Shown here one piece after another: positions 17,986 to 25,921 of a DNA stretch of 64,000 bases. The translations under genes and the position numbers were made by a program. The notes beneath the pieces are model-generated. The model searched no databases. It was given only the letters and a program-made list of their open reading frames with translations, and was not told where the DNA came from. Origin of the DNA: Paenibacillus dauci (GTDB lineage Bacteria; Bacillota; Bacilli; Paenibacillales; Paenibacillaceae); assembly GCF_000971985.1 (NCBI RefSeq), contig NZ_LAQQ01000001.1:1-64000 (forward strand). Reading direction: 5' to 3'. Within the stretch, counting starts at the first letter, position 1; every line of letters starts with the position of its first letter.

Positions 17986-19042
17986 ATGGCAGATTGGCAT
18001 TCGGTTAAAATTTCTGGTTATTTTTGTATCCAGTCTTTTGTTTGCTCTTATAAGCATTACTGTGTTGCAGTCGTTATTTGGCAGCAGGCTGAATATGCTG
18101 ACCGGTGGCAGTGATGCATTTGAGCAAAAGTACTCTTTCTATTATTTGCTGTTATTTTTTATATTAATGACTTTATTTTTTTATTGGTTTTCCTATCGGA
18201 TGATGAGAAGAATTCAGCATATTAACAATTGCGTGAATGAGATTGGCAAAGGAAATTGGAATGTTCAGCTGCAAACGTCAGCTAAGGACGAAATAGGCAA
18301 TCTCAGCCGGCAAATTAACCAGATGGTCCATAATTTAAGACAAATGCGAGAAAAAGAGCAAGCTGCCGAGTTATTAAAAACAGAAATGATTGCCAATATA
18401 TCGCATGATCTGCGAACTCCAATCACTTCACTGGCAGGATATATAGAGTTGATAAAAGATGGGGGTAAGGAACAGGAAAAGTATATTCATATTGCCACCC
18501 GTAAATGTGATGAGTTAAAAAAACTAATCCAAGATCTATTGGAATACTGTACACTCAGTTATCGTGAATATCATGTGAACAAGGAAAAAGTAGAAATCCG
18601 CGAATTGTTGCAGCAGGTCATTATTGATTTTGTGCCTCAATTGGAACAGGCTAATATGAGTTTTCAGGTAGAGTCTCCATCTACTCCTGTTTTGGTGGAT
18701 GTAGATATCAAGCTAGTAGTCCGGATGCTGCAAAATATGATTCGTAATTCTATTGCATATGGTGCAAAAGGCCGTAAATTGGATTTTGGTTTGCAGACCG
18801 ATTCCTCTTTTATACACCTAAGCATTACTAATTATGGTGAAGCCATTCCAGAGAAGGATCTGCCTCATATATTTGAGCGATTTTATAGAGGAGAAAAGTC
18901 ACGCAGTGCTGATACAGGCGGTAAAGGTATGGGACTAGCTATTTCTAAAAATATAGCAAAAATGCATGGTGGGGATATTAAAGTAACAAGCAGTCACCAG
19001 GCGACTGTATTTATAATTCAGATTCCGTTTCGATTTTCTTAA
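17975..19042 (+). CDS. Membrane sensor histidine kinase
   Basis: Sensor kinase of 355 residues that pairs with the upstream regulator. The start is TTG at 17975, inside the end of the regulator gene. Two membrane helices (about 10-32 and 53-72) enclose an extracellular loop of only about 20-25 residues, a short-loop layout often seen in cell-envelope stress sensors. A HAMP region follows (RRIQHINNCVNEIGKG). The H-box is NISHDLRTPITS, the N-box MLQNMIRNSIAYG and the G-box GKGMGLAIS. All catalytic motifs look complete. With so small an outer loop, the signal is more likely sensed in or near the membrane, or through a partner protein; that is inference. Confidence 0.95.
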   Translation: MKLKWQIGIRLKFLVIFVSSLLFALISITVLQSLFGSRLNMLTGGSDAFEQKYSFYYLLLFFILMTLFFYWFSYRMMRRIQHINNCVNEIGKGNWNVQLQTSAKDEIGNLSRQINQMVHNLRQMREKEQAAELLKTEMIANISHDLRTPITSLAGYIELIKDGGKEQEKYIHIATRKCDELKKLIQDLLEYCTLSYREYHVNKEKVEIRELLQQVIIDFVPQLEQANMSFQVESPSTPVLVDVDIKLVVRMLQNMIRNSIAYGAKGRKLDFGLQTDSSFIHLSITNYGEAIPEKDLPHIFERFYRGEKSRSADTGGKGMGLAISKNIAKMHGGDIKVTSSHQATVFIIQIPFRFS

Positions 19043-19090
19043 GAAAGTCGTAAGTATTTCTTTCATTTATGGTAATGACTTTCTTTTAGA
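19041..19090 (+). promoter_or_regulatory. Possible response-regulator operator before the S12 peptidase gene
   Basis: AAGAAAGTC (19041-19049) and GACTTTCTT (19077-19085) are perfect 9-base inverted copies. The same stretch also holds two similar direct elements, GTAAGTATTTCTTT (19050) and GTAATGACTTTCTTT (19072), 22 bp apart, about two helical turns. Direct repeats of this sort suit OmpR-type regulators. It overlaps the kinase stop codon and precedes the peptidase start by about 35 bp. Confidence 0.35.
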
Positions 19091-19123
19091 CTGGATACAG
19101 TAGAAAAAACGGGAGGAATTATA

Positions 19124-21016
19124 ATGCAAACACTCAAAATGATAGGTGTAAAATCGATACTCTTTTTTATCATGGGGCTCTTGATCTTCAATCTGCTGCC
19201 TGCCAAATCTATTGGGGCAGCAGATACGGCTCTCAAAGCCGATCTGGCCGGGACAGTAAATAAGTATATGGAAAAAAAGATGAAGGAGCAGCATATTGCA
19301 GGTGCTGTTGTAACTATAGTCAAAGATGGAAAAGTTGTTCTGAATAAGGGTTATGGTTATGCTGATATTTCACAACAAAAAAAGGTAGACCCCGATTCAA
19401 CGTTGTTCCGCATCGGCTCGGTAAGCAAACTGTTTACCGCTGTAGCGGCAATGCAGCAGGTGGAACAAAAGAAAATAAGTTTAAACGAGGATGTTAATAC
19501 ATATTATAAAGACATGCAGGTACAAAACCCTTATGCCGAACCATTGACTCTGGAGCATCTGCTTACACAAACAAGCGGACTGGCTGAAAGTGTCGAAGGG
19601 ATATACAGCGAAGGATTAAGAGAATATCCTAAACCGCTTATCGATACACTACAAGAACATTTGCCTCCACTGGAAAGACCACCGGGAGAAGTTATTCAAT
19701 ACAGTAATTATGGATACACGCTGATCGGTCATCTTGTGGAACAAGTTACTGGTGATTCTTTTGATAACTACTTAACTGAACATATTTTTGCTCCTTTACA
19801 GATGAGTCACTCATTCTATGCGTTATCTCCTGAAAATGTTCAATATGCTTCCCGGGGATATGCGTATGAAAATGACACTTTTACATCACAGGATCCGGGT
19901 AGCGTTCTTGTTTACCCTGCTGGCGCCATTGTATCTACCGGAGGAGATATGGCCAAGTTCCTGCTTGCCAATCTGCAAAATGGAATATATGAAAATACCC
20001 GAATACTAAACACCGCCACTGCCAAATTAATGAGGGAAAAACATTTTTCGGTACATTCTTCCCTGCCTGGTTACGGATATGGATTTTACGAAGACTATCG
20101 CAATCCGGATATTGTTATGCACAATGGAGATGCAGATACATTCACCAGTCAGCTTTCCATATCTCCGAAGCAGCAATTAGGATATTTTGTGTCCTACAAT
20201 ACCCTGGATGATGGAGCACTGCGTGAAGGACTAGAAGATGTTATTTATGGTTATTATAATGTTCCATTGAACGGTGGAACACCAATCAATATTCCGACTG
20301 GTCTACAAGCTGAAGATACCGAAGCGCTGAGTGGTTCCTACGTTTTTGCACAACGTCTGCTGGAAGGGCCATTGAAAAGTAGAGGGCTGTTTTTGAAAAT
20401 AGCAATCAAGGATGCCGGAGACGGAAATATTAAAGTACAGGCTTTTGATTCAAGAGTAAGTGGAATGTATATTCATGCCGGAGATCATCTATATGTCAGC
20501 AAGGAGAACGGACGGCAAATTTATTTTAAACAGGATAGCACAGGTAAACAATATGCAGTTATTAATATGGATGTCCCCCTGCAAACGCTGGAGAAACTAA
20601 ATACGAAAGAAATGATAATGGAATATATCGTACGTCCTTTTGTATTTAGTATAGCGGCAGTGGGTATGATATGGGGAATACTCCGATTTTTGTTCCGAAA
20701 AAAGATAAACAGACCAGAAGGCTATTCATTAAAAGCAAGAATCATCTCCAACTGGCTGAATATTTTGATTATTTTAATCGGCGTATGCATAATATTGGTC
20801 ATGTTTACCTCCAGCGAATCGTTTAGAGCTGTTGTACTGGTTATTGTATGGGTCATCAGCGCTATTATAGCTTTATTATCACTTATTATGCTTCGATTCG
20901 GGATCAAGGGATGGAGTACAAAACAATTGGGCAAATGGAACGCTGTGTTTTATATACTTCTGTTGTGCTCCTCGGTAGGCGCTGTTTCCTATTCTTACTT
21001 TTTGGATCTTTATTGA
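19124..21016 (+). CDS. Membrane-anchored S12-family serine peptidase / beta-lactamase-like hydrolase
   Basis: Protein of 630 residues; ATG after GGGAGG. An N-terminal hydrophobic signal (about 10-30) is followed by an extracytoplasmic S12/class-C beta-lactamase fold (about 40-380) with SVSK (Ser99, Lys102), YSN (Tyr193) and a late HNG. A further beta-rich domain covers about 390-490. The C-terminus carries four hydrophobic helices (about 505-527, 540-563, 568-595, 603-626). Signal, S12 domain and C-terminal helices are the layout of the prodrug peptidases ClbP, XcnG and AmiB, in which Ser95-Lys98-Tyr186 (ClbP, from memory) have nearly the same spacing. Those have three C-terminal helices and no middle domain. 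Proximity to an NRPS/PKS operon and a two-component system suggests cleavage of a prodrug N-terminus or self-protection. A penicillin-binding-protein-like role is the alternative. Confidence 0.88.
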   Translation: MQTLKMIGVKSILFFIMGLLIFNLLPAKSIGAADTALKADLAGTVNKYMEKKMKEQHIAGAVVTIVKDGKVVLNKGYGYADISQQKKVDPDSTLFRIGSVSKLFTAVAAMQQVEQKKISLNEDVNTYYKDMQVQNPYAEPLTLEHLLTQTSGLAESVEGIYSEGLREYPKPLIDTLQEHLPPLERPPGEVIQYSNYGYTLIGHLVEQVTGDSFDNYLTEHIFAPLQMSHSFYALSPENVQYASRGYAYENDTFTSQDPGSVLVYPAGAIVSTGGDMAKFLLANLQNGIYENTRILNTATAKLMREKHFSVHSSLPGYGYGFYEDYRNPDIVMHNGDADTFTSQLSISPKQQLGYFVSYNTLDDGALREGLEDVIYGYYNVPLNGGTPINIPTGLQAEDTEALSGSYVFAQRLLEGPLKSRGLFLKIAIKDAGDGNIKVQAFDSRVSGMYIHAGDHLYVSKENGRQIYFKQDSTGKQYAVINMDVPLQTLEKLNTKEMIMEYIVRPFVFSIAAVGMIWGILRFLFRKKINRPEGYSLKARIISNWLNILIILIGVCIILVMFTSSESFRAVVLVIVWVISAIIALLSLIMLRFGIKGWSTKQLGKWNAVFYILLLCSSVGAVSYSYFLDLY

Positions 21017-21176
21017 TATGAATTAATACCGGATTCCAAATTCATACAAGCCGGCTGAACAAATACAAGATTTGCTGTAGGCTGCCAAAGTGGAATATCG
21101 GCTGCACAGCTGTCATAATAAACAAGAGAGTATACACCTATTACAGATTTGAAAAGTGAAAGGATCGAATTCAACC

Positions 21177-22064
21177 ATGAACTGGACCAAACCAACAGCA
21201 ACTACATTACTGATGACAGCCGTCGTATCTGCTTCTCTATATTCGGGAGCACCAGCATCAGCAGCATCGACGACAGCACCGACAGCCAAATCAAACGCAG
21301 CAAGCACGTCTGCGTCATCAAGTAAAAGCACAACTTCATCCACAGCATCGGCACCATCTGGTGCCAAAACCAGCAATTCTTCCACAAAAAGCACAACAAC
21401 TTCAACAAAATCTACAAAAAACGATCAGACCAACAGTGCTAAAGCAGATAAAAACAGCAGCTCCAAAGCATCTTCTGCAGCCAAAGCGGGTACAAAAGGT
21501 TCATCCAAAGCGGCTGCATCCAGCAAATCCAACAATAATACCCAATCAGCTGCAGCTGCTGCCGGTGCAACTACGGCTACAGGCTCTACATACGCAGCCT
21601 GGACCGGTGTTAGCAAATTAAACCATGAGACGGTTATTCCTCTAATCGTGGAAGCACAGAAAAGATACACCTATACCACATCCGGCGGAGCATCCAGTAC
21701 CGCAGCAGGTACATTTACGCTAAGCGGTCAGACTTACCGCTATCTATCGCAGGATATTGGTACACGCAGCAAGCTGCTCGCTTATCTGATGGAGACCTAT
21801 ACCAAGCAGGCGAGCGAGACATTTATCCAGAAAAACTTTGTTCAAAATAACGGCAAAATGGCTCAACTGCAAGCAGATGGCGGCAGCCTGCTGGAATTCG
21901 ACCGTGCTACAGCCAAAATGATCAGCATGACCGATACTTCCCGCGTCTATCGTCTGACTGTTCCTTATGTGGACAATGCACAGCCAGTAGAACGTGTGAT
22001 GGTGAAGTTTGCACTGGTAGACGGACAGTGGAAAATCAATACTGCACCACACGTACTGTTCTAA
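21177..22064 (+). CDS. Secreted Ser/Thr/Ala-rich protein with an IseA-like C-terminal domain
   Basis: Protein of 295 residues starting at ATG 21177, with AAAGGA 12 bases upstream; a GTG at 21156 would overlap that site. The signal peptide ends near APASAAS. Residues about 25-135 are low-complexity Ser, Thr, Ala, Lys and Gly with few hydrophobics, probably an unfolded, wall-spanning linker. The last 150 residues form a compact domain (YRYLSQDIGTRSKLLAYL, QADGGSLLEFD, VDGQWKIN) that by memory resembles IseA/YoeB, the inhibitor of D,L-endopeptidase autolysins in Bacillus. If so, it would bind wall hydrolases outside the cell. The secretion call is firm; the IseA link needs a profile search. The linker composition also gives long open frames on the other strand, which I treat as shadows. 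Confidence 0.85.
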   Translation: MNWTKPTATTLLMTAVVSASLYSGAPASAASTTAPTAKSNAASTSASSSKSTTSSTASAPSGAKTSNSSTKSTTTSTKSTKNDQTNSAKADKNSSSKASSAAKAGTKGSSKAAASSKSNNNTQSAAAAAGATTATGSTYAAWTGVSKLNHETVIPLIVEAQKRYTYTTSGGASSTAAGTFTLSGQTYRYLSQDIGTRSKLLAYLMETYTKQASETFIQKNFVQNNGKMAQLQADGGSLLEFDRATAKMISMTDTSRVYRLTVPYVDNAQPVERVMVKFALVDGQWKINTAPHVLF

Positions 22065-22094
22065 GCAGCATTTTCACCTAGAAATAACACATCG

Positions 22095-22130
22095 GGAGCC
22101 TGCCATGGAGAGTGGTCAGGCTCCTTATTA
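22095..22130 (+). terminator. Intrinsic terminator after the IseA-like gene
   Basis: GGAGCCTG(C)CCA pairs with TGG(T)CAGGCTCC around a short loop; TTATTATA follows. The T-tail is weak. Confidence 0.6.
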
Positions 22131-22226
22131 TAACTATGCAGAACAGTAGATAAGCGAATCATGGATTGGGCCCGGCGGTCTGCGGGTAAATTGTTGTTGA
22201 GACTATTTCGAGGAGGGATCACCATT

Positions 22227-23318
22227 ATGGCAGTATCACTTAAAAAATTAAAAAATCAGGTAATCGTAATTACGGGTGCATCAAGTGGAATAGGTCTGGT
22301 AACAGCGAGAATGGCGGCAGCACGAGGAGCCAAGGTTGTTCTGGCTGCACGTAATGAAGAAGCGATTATCCAGCTGGCGGCAGAACTGCGCGGCAAGGGT
22401 TATCCCGCGACCTGGGTGACCGCAGATGTAGGTAAAGAAGAAGACATACAACGTATTGCCGAGACTGCGATTCGGACTTTCGGCCGATTTGATACATGGG
22501 TTAATAACGCCGGCGTCTCCATTTTTGGTAAAGCGACCGAAGTTAGCATTGATGATATGAAGCGGATGTTTGATACAGTGTACTGGGGCGTTGTATATGG
22601 CTCCCGTGCAGCGGTAAAACATTTCAAGGAACGCCGTGTACCGGGCGCTCTGATTAATATTGGCAGTATTTTTGGTGATCGTGGTGTAGTCATACAGTCT
22701 ACTTATTCTTCTGCCAAATTTGCTGTACATGGGTGGACCGAGAATCTGCGGATGGAGCTGGAAAAGGAAAAAGCACCGGTCTCCGTGACACTGGTTCATC
22801 CGGGACGTATCGATACGCCATATAATGAACATGCCCACAGCTATCTGGATAAGCAGCCCGCTCACAGAGGGATGATCTATCCGCCGGAATCTGTAGCAAA
22901 GGCGATTCTGTATGCAGCCGAACATCCGAAACGGGATATGTTTGTCGGATCTCAAGCGAGACTGGGCGCTCTATTCGGGAACTTTGTACCGCGTCTGACC
23001 GATCTGATGTTCGAAGCGGTTATGTTCCGTGGACAGCAGTCCAAAGATCGCCCTTCGAATCCACCAGAGACAAGTGCACTGTATCATGCAGGATACGGAT
23101 TGCATGAGCGTGGTACGCAGGAAGGTCATATTCGTAAAGGAAGTCTGTATGTAGAAGCGACCAAGCACCCGATTATTACTACACTGGCGCTAGCCGGATT
23201 AACGACGCTGATCTGTGCCTATTCCAAACGTAGCTCCAGTACAGATTCTCTGCCAGCACCTACAGCAGCAGCACCACTTGCTCTGGAAGCAGCACGTGAA
23301 GATCGCACAGAGCAATAA
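22227..23318 (+). CDS. Short-chain dehydrogenase/reductase with C-terminal extension
   Basis: NAD(P)-dependent oxidoreductase of 363 residues. ATG 22227 follows GAGGAGGG; the frame is open further upstream but without a ribosome site. Rossmann motif TGASSGIG near residue 15, NNAG in VNNAGVSIFG, catalytic Ser in IGSIFG and YSSAK. The classical SDR core ends near residue 250. About 110 extra residues follow, with one hydrophobic segment (ITTLALAGLTTLICAY) and an Ala/Pro-rich end, so the enzyme may be tethered to the membrane. The substrate is unknown. It sits alone between terminators, 5 kb from the synthetase operon; nothing links it firmly to that pathway. Confidence 0.92.
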   Translation: MAVSLKKLKNQVIVITGASSGIGLVTARMAAARGAKVVLAARNEEAIIQLAAELRGKGYPATWVTADVGKEEDIQRIAETAIRTFGRFDTWVNNAGVSIFGKATEVSIDDMKRMFDTVYWGVVYGSRAAVKHFKERRVPGALINIGSIFGDRGVVIQSTYSSAKFAVHGWTENLRMELEKEKAPVSVTLVHPGRIDTPYNEHAHSYLDKQPAHRGMIYPPESVAKAILYAAEHPKRDMFVGSQARLGALFGNFVPRLTDLMFEAVMFRGQQSKDRPSNPPETSALYHAGYGLHERGTQEGHIRKGSLYVEATKHPIITTLALAGLTTLICAYSKRSSSTDSLPAPTAAAPLALEAAREDRTEQ

Positions 23319-23527
23319 TCGTAAAGAGAAATAATAGAAAAAGCAGGCGTAGCGAAACAAAATAGAATCATTCCAATAAATACGCATGTACAGAATTTCT
23401 ATTTCTATGGAGTTGGATAGACACAGAGATGATTCGGGAAATTCATTTACTGATCTGTTATCCATCATATGAACATGGTTTGTATTGGAGTGCTGAGCAG
23501 GATCAGGGTAATGATAACTAAATTAAC

Positions 23528-23564
23528 AAAAAGCCGGAGGGGATACTATCCCTTCGGCTTTTTG
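23528..23564. terminator. Bidirectional terminator between the SDR and AraC genes
   Basis: AAAAAGCCGGAGGGGA and TCCCTTCGGCTTTTT form a strong stem around TACTA with a T-run on each strand. It sits between converging genes. Confidence 0.85.
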
Positions 23565-23580
23565 TTGTATTCCGGATTTG

Positions 23581-23622
23581 TATAGCAAGTGTTGTATAAC
23601 ATTTGTTATATAGCAAATGCTA
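23581..23622. repeat. Three tandem degenerate 14-bp repeats
   Basis: TATAGCAAGTGTTG, TATAACATTTGTTA and TATAGCAAATGCTA lie head to tail. They start just past the bidirectional terminator and end 88 bp before the AraC-type gene's stop codon. The remainder of 23319-23709 shows nothing I recognise. Confidence 0.6.
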
Positions 23623-23709
23623 TCTGGTTATGCCTGTTTATTTCGTATTGTTTATCTGACATTATTTATTGGATGGTGTTTATCGATATTGCATGCTATA
23701 ACGCTATGC

Positions 23710-24606
23710 TTAATGATCAGTAGGCAGCGACGTACCGCCGGTATGCTGCTTGCGAAATTGGGAAGGTGTGAGCCCGCATCGTGCTTTAAAAATCCGGTAA
23801 AAATACTTCATATCATGCACACCCACTTCTGCAGCAATCATCTGTACACTCCAGTCCGTCTCGATCAGCAGCTCGCAGCTGTGCATAACGCGTACATTTT
23901 GTAACAGCTGGATAAAGGTCTGGCTGGTAGTCTGCTTGAGTTTGCGCTGCAGATGGCGGGGACTGATAGATATCCACTGGCATAGTTCATCAAGTTTGAG
24001 CGGATCACGATAATGCGTTTGCACATAATTGATGGCAAAAGCTACCGGATCTTCGATCGTCATGGGTGTAGTCGGATAGCTAAACTGATTATGCATGTGC
24101 ATGGTGTGCAGAAGCTCCAGCAGAGAAAGGTATAATTTGTACCGATAGCCAGGAGTCGCATTCAATTGGTTAAGATGCATAGAATACATAATCCGGGCAA
24201 ATTCATTATTCTGCTCCCGATATCCAAGCCATCGCTCAGACTTGCGAAAAAATCCGGCGATTTCCTGAAACTCTTCATCCCAGGCGAGATTATCCTGATT
24301 ACCGCTCGTCATCAGCACTTCCGGCAAAAACATACAGTTCATAATCTGCAGCTGTGCCGGCTGTTTACGGTCCTGAAGGTGAAACATATGGTGAATGCCA
24401 ATCGGAATAAAGAACAGATCGCCCTCCGACACTTCGAAGGATTCTTTGTCAATAAAAAGCAATCCTTTGCCTTCCGATACATAGATAATTTCATAAAAAG
24501 GATGGGCATGCTGCTGATAGGATTGCACCACATCTATAGTTAGAAAAGAAAGCGGATTATTATTTTCAAAAGGATGTTCAACTATTTTAAGTTCGGTTGT
24601 AGTCAT
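23710..24606 (-). CDS. AraC-family transcriptional regulator with N-terminal cupin
   Basis: Regulator of 298 residues. The N-terminal half is a cupin-type sensor (HAHPFYEIIYVSEGKG, then IPIGIHHMF). The last 100 residues are a double helix-turn-helix AraC domain (LDELCQWISISPRHLQRKLKQ, AAEVGVHDMKYFYRIFKARCGLTPSQFR). The start has GGAG about 9 bases upstream. It is divergent from the quercetinase gene with a 197-bp shared spacer that holds an exact 12-bp direct repeat. It therefore probably controls qdoI and perhaps the MFS gene, in response to a small ligand such as a flavonoid (inference). In B. subtilis, qdoI is instead controlled by TetR-type LmrA/QdoR, so the regulator type differs here. 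Confidence 0.93.
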   Translation of the reverse strand: MTTTELKIVEHPFENNNPLSFLTIDVVQSYQQHAHPFYEIIYVSEGKGLLFIDKESFEVSEGDLFFIPIGIHHMFHLQDRKQPAQLQIMNCMFLPEVLMTSGNQDNLAWDEEFQEIAGFFRKSERWLGYREQNNEFARIMYSMHLNQLNATPGYRYKLYLSLLELLHTMHMHNQFSYPTTPMTIEDPVAFAINYVQTHYRDPLKLDELCQWISISPRHLQRKLKQTTSQTFIQLLQNVRVMHSCELLIETDWSVQMIAAEVGVHDMKYFYRIFKARCGLTPSQFRKQHTGGTSLPTDH

Positions 24607-24663
24607 GATTAACTCTCCTACTTCTGTCGTAATTGCCCATAGTTGTGTCGCCTTTAACTATAT

Positions 24664-24781
24664 TTCAAATTTATAATGTTGGCTACAATAAATAAGTAAG
24701 GTTTTGGGCATCACTGCTGCAATCGACGATATATGTAGCTGAACCAGAGTACCTTTATGAATAATAACATTCAAATTTATA
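24664..24781. promoter_or_regulatory. Paired 12-bp direct repeats in the araC-like/qdoI divergent spacer
   Basis: TTCAAATTTATA occurs at 24664-24675 and again at 24770-24781, 106 bp apart, close to ten helical turns. One copy sits just upstream of the quercetinase ribosome site and the other near the regulator's own promoter side. This could be a pair of AraC-type half-sites permitting a DNA loop. The repeat is AT-rich, so chance is possible. Confidence 0.35.
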
Positions 24782-24803
24782 GTATATCTACAGGAGGAAC
24801 ATA

Positions 24804-25841
24804 ATGACAACAACCCAATTAATTACTCATTTACCACAGGAAAAAATGCCTTATCTGCTTCGCAGAGGTGACGGCGAACGTTATCTGTTCGGTAATCAGG
24901 TCGCTACTATTATCGCCAATGCAGAAAGCACAGGAGATATTTTCTCCGCAGCAGTTATCGGCGGACCCAAAGGTGAGAGCTTCCCGATGCATACGCATCC
25001 AAATACCTACGAATCCATTTATGTGATGGAAGGACGTTTACAATTTGTAATCGATGGACAGAGCCATCTGCTGCTGCCGGGGGACTATGCCCACATCACA
25101 CCGGGTACAGAACATGCCTATCAGCTGCTCGGACATCGTAACAGCTTTATCTCTTATTCCATTTCCGGCGATATCACCAAAGTCTATCCGGCACTGGGTC
25201 AATCCTATGAGCATATCGAGTATCCACCATTTACCGATCATGCCTATTCTGAAGAACATCGCCGTCAGGCAGAGCAGAATGCAGATATCGTATTCTCCGC
25301 TGGCAGCACAGAATTCCCTGCGTATGAACTGGTAAGCAATACAGTCGTACCGGATGAAGTAAGTAATTATGTACTGGAAAGCGGCGAAGGAATCCGCTTG
25401 TTGACCGGCGATCAGGTGCACCGTCTGCTTGCAACCCAGAAAACGACAGATGGCGGTTATATTATTGTAGCGAGTGACGGTCCAAAAGGGGATGAAATCG
25501 TATCTCACTACCATGATCATCATACAGAGACATTCTTCTGTACACAGGGCCGTATGACCATGTGGGCCAATGACGAAGAAATCCAGTTGTTCCCGGGTGA
25601 CTTCCTGCATGTGCCAGCTGGTACAGTGCACTCCTATCGTCTGGATGATCACTTTACCAAAGTAGTGGGACTGCTCGTAAGTGGATTGTTCGAACCGTTC
25701 TTCCGTCTACTTGGTGATGAGTATGAACATTACATGTTCCCTAATAATCCGGGACCGGCACGTATTGATCGTCTGATGGAAAATATCGACAAGCTGGATC
25801 TGAACGTTGTAGGACCACCTAACTCTCACCAGAAGAAATAA
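24804..25841 (+). CDS. qdoI: Quercetin 2,3-dioxygenase (bicupin)
   Basis: Cytosolic bicupin of 345 residues that by family opens the flavonol C-ring with release of CO. The N-terminus (LPQEKMPYLLRRGDGERYLFG) and C-terminus match the B. subtilis QdoI/YxaG sequence as I remember it. The N-terminal cupin has metal ligands in MHTHPNTYE and a later EHAYQ; the C-terminal cupin has SHYHDHHTE and TVHSYR. Both metal sites therefore look complete, giving two 3-His-1-Glu centres. ATG follows AGGAGG. It is divergent from an AraC-type regulator and followed by an MFS pump, which fits a flavonoid detoxification set. Close relatives include pirin-like cupins, but the overall match to QdoI is strong. Confidence 0.93.
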   Translation: MTTTQLITHLPQEKMPYLLRRGDGERYLFGNQVATIIANAESTGDIFSAAVIGGPKGESFPMHTHPNTYESIYVMEGRLQFVIDGQSHLLLPGDYAHITPGTEHAYQLLGHRNSFISYSISGDITKVYPALGQSYEHIEYPPFTDHAYSEEHRRQAEQNADIVFSAGSTEFPAYELVSNTVVPDEVSNYVLESGEGIRLLTGDQVHRLLATQKTTDGGYIIVASDGPKGDEIVSHYHDHHTETFFCTQGRMTMWANDEEIQLFPGDFLHVPAGTVHSYRLDDHFTKVVGLLVSGLFEPFFRLLGDEYEHYMFPNNPGPARIDRLMENIDKLDLNVVGPPNSHQKK

Positions 25842-25866
25842 TGGAACAAAGGATAAGATGATATAT

Positions 25867-25896
25867 ACAGGATATAGGGCTGGCTCTATATCCTGT
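25867..25896. promoter_or_regulatory. Perfect 11-bp inverted repeat between qdoI and the MFS gene
   Basis: ACAGGATATAG and CTATATCCTGT flank an 8-base loop. No T-run follows, so it is either an operator for the pump gene or an mRNA hairpin, rather than a typical terminator. Confidence 0.5.
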
Positions 25897-25921
25897 CATA
25901 CGATTCATTGGTGCATTTAAC

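Noticed and set aside
21202..21670. Several minus-strand and alternate-frame ORFs opposite the Ser/Thr/Ala-rich stalk
   Set aside because: Low-complexity codon composition opens all frames; none has a ribosome site or recognisable motif.
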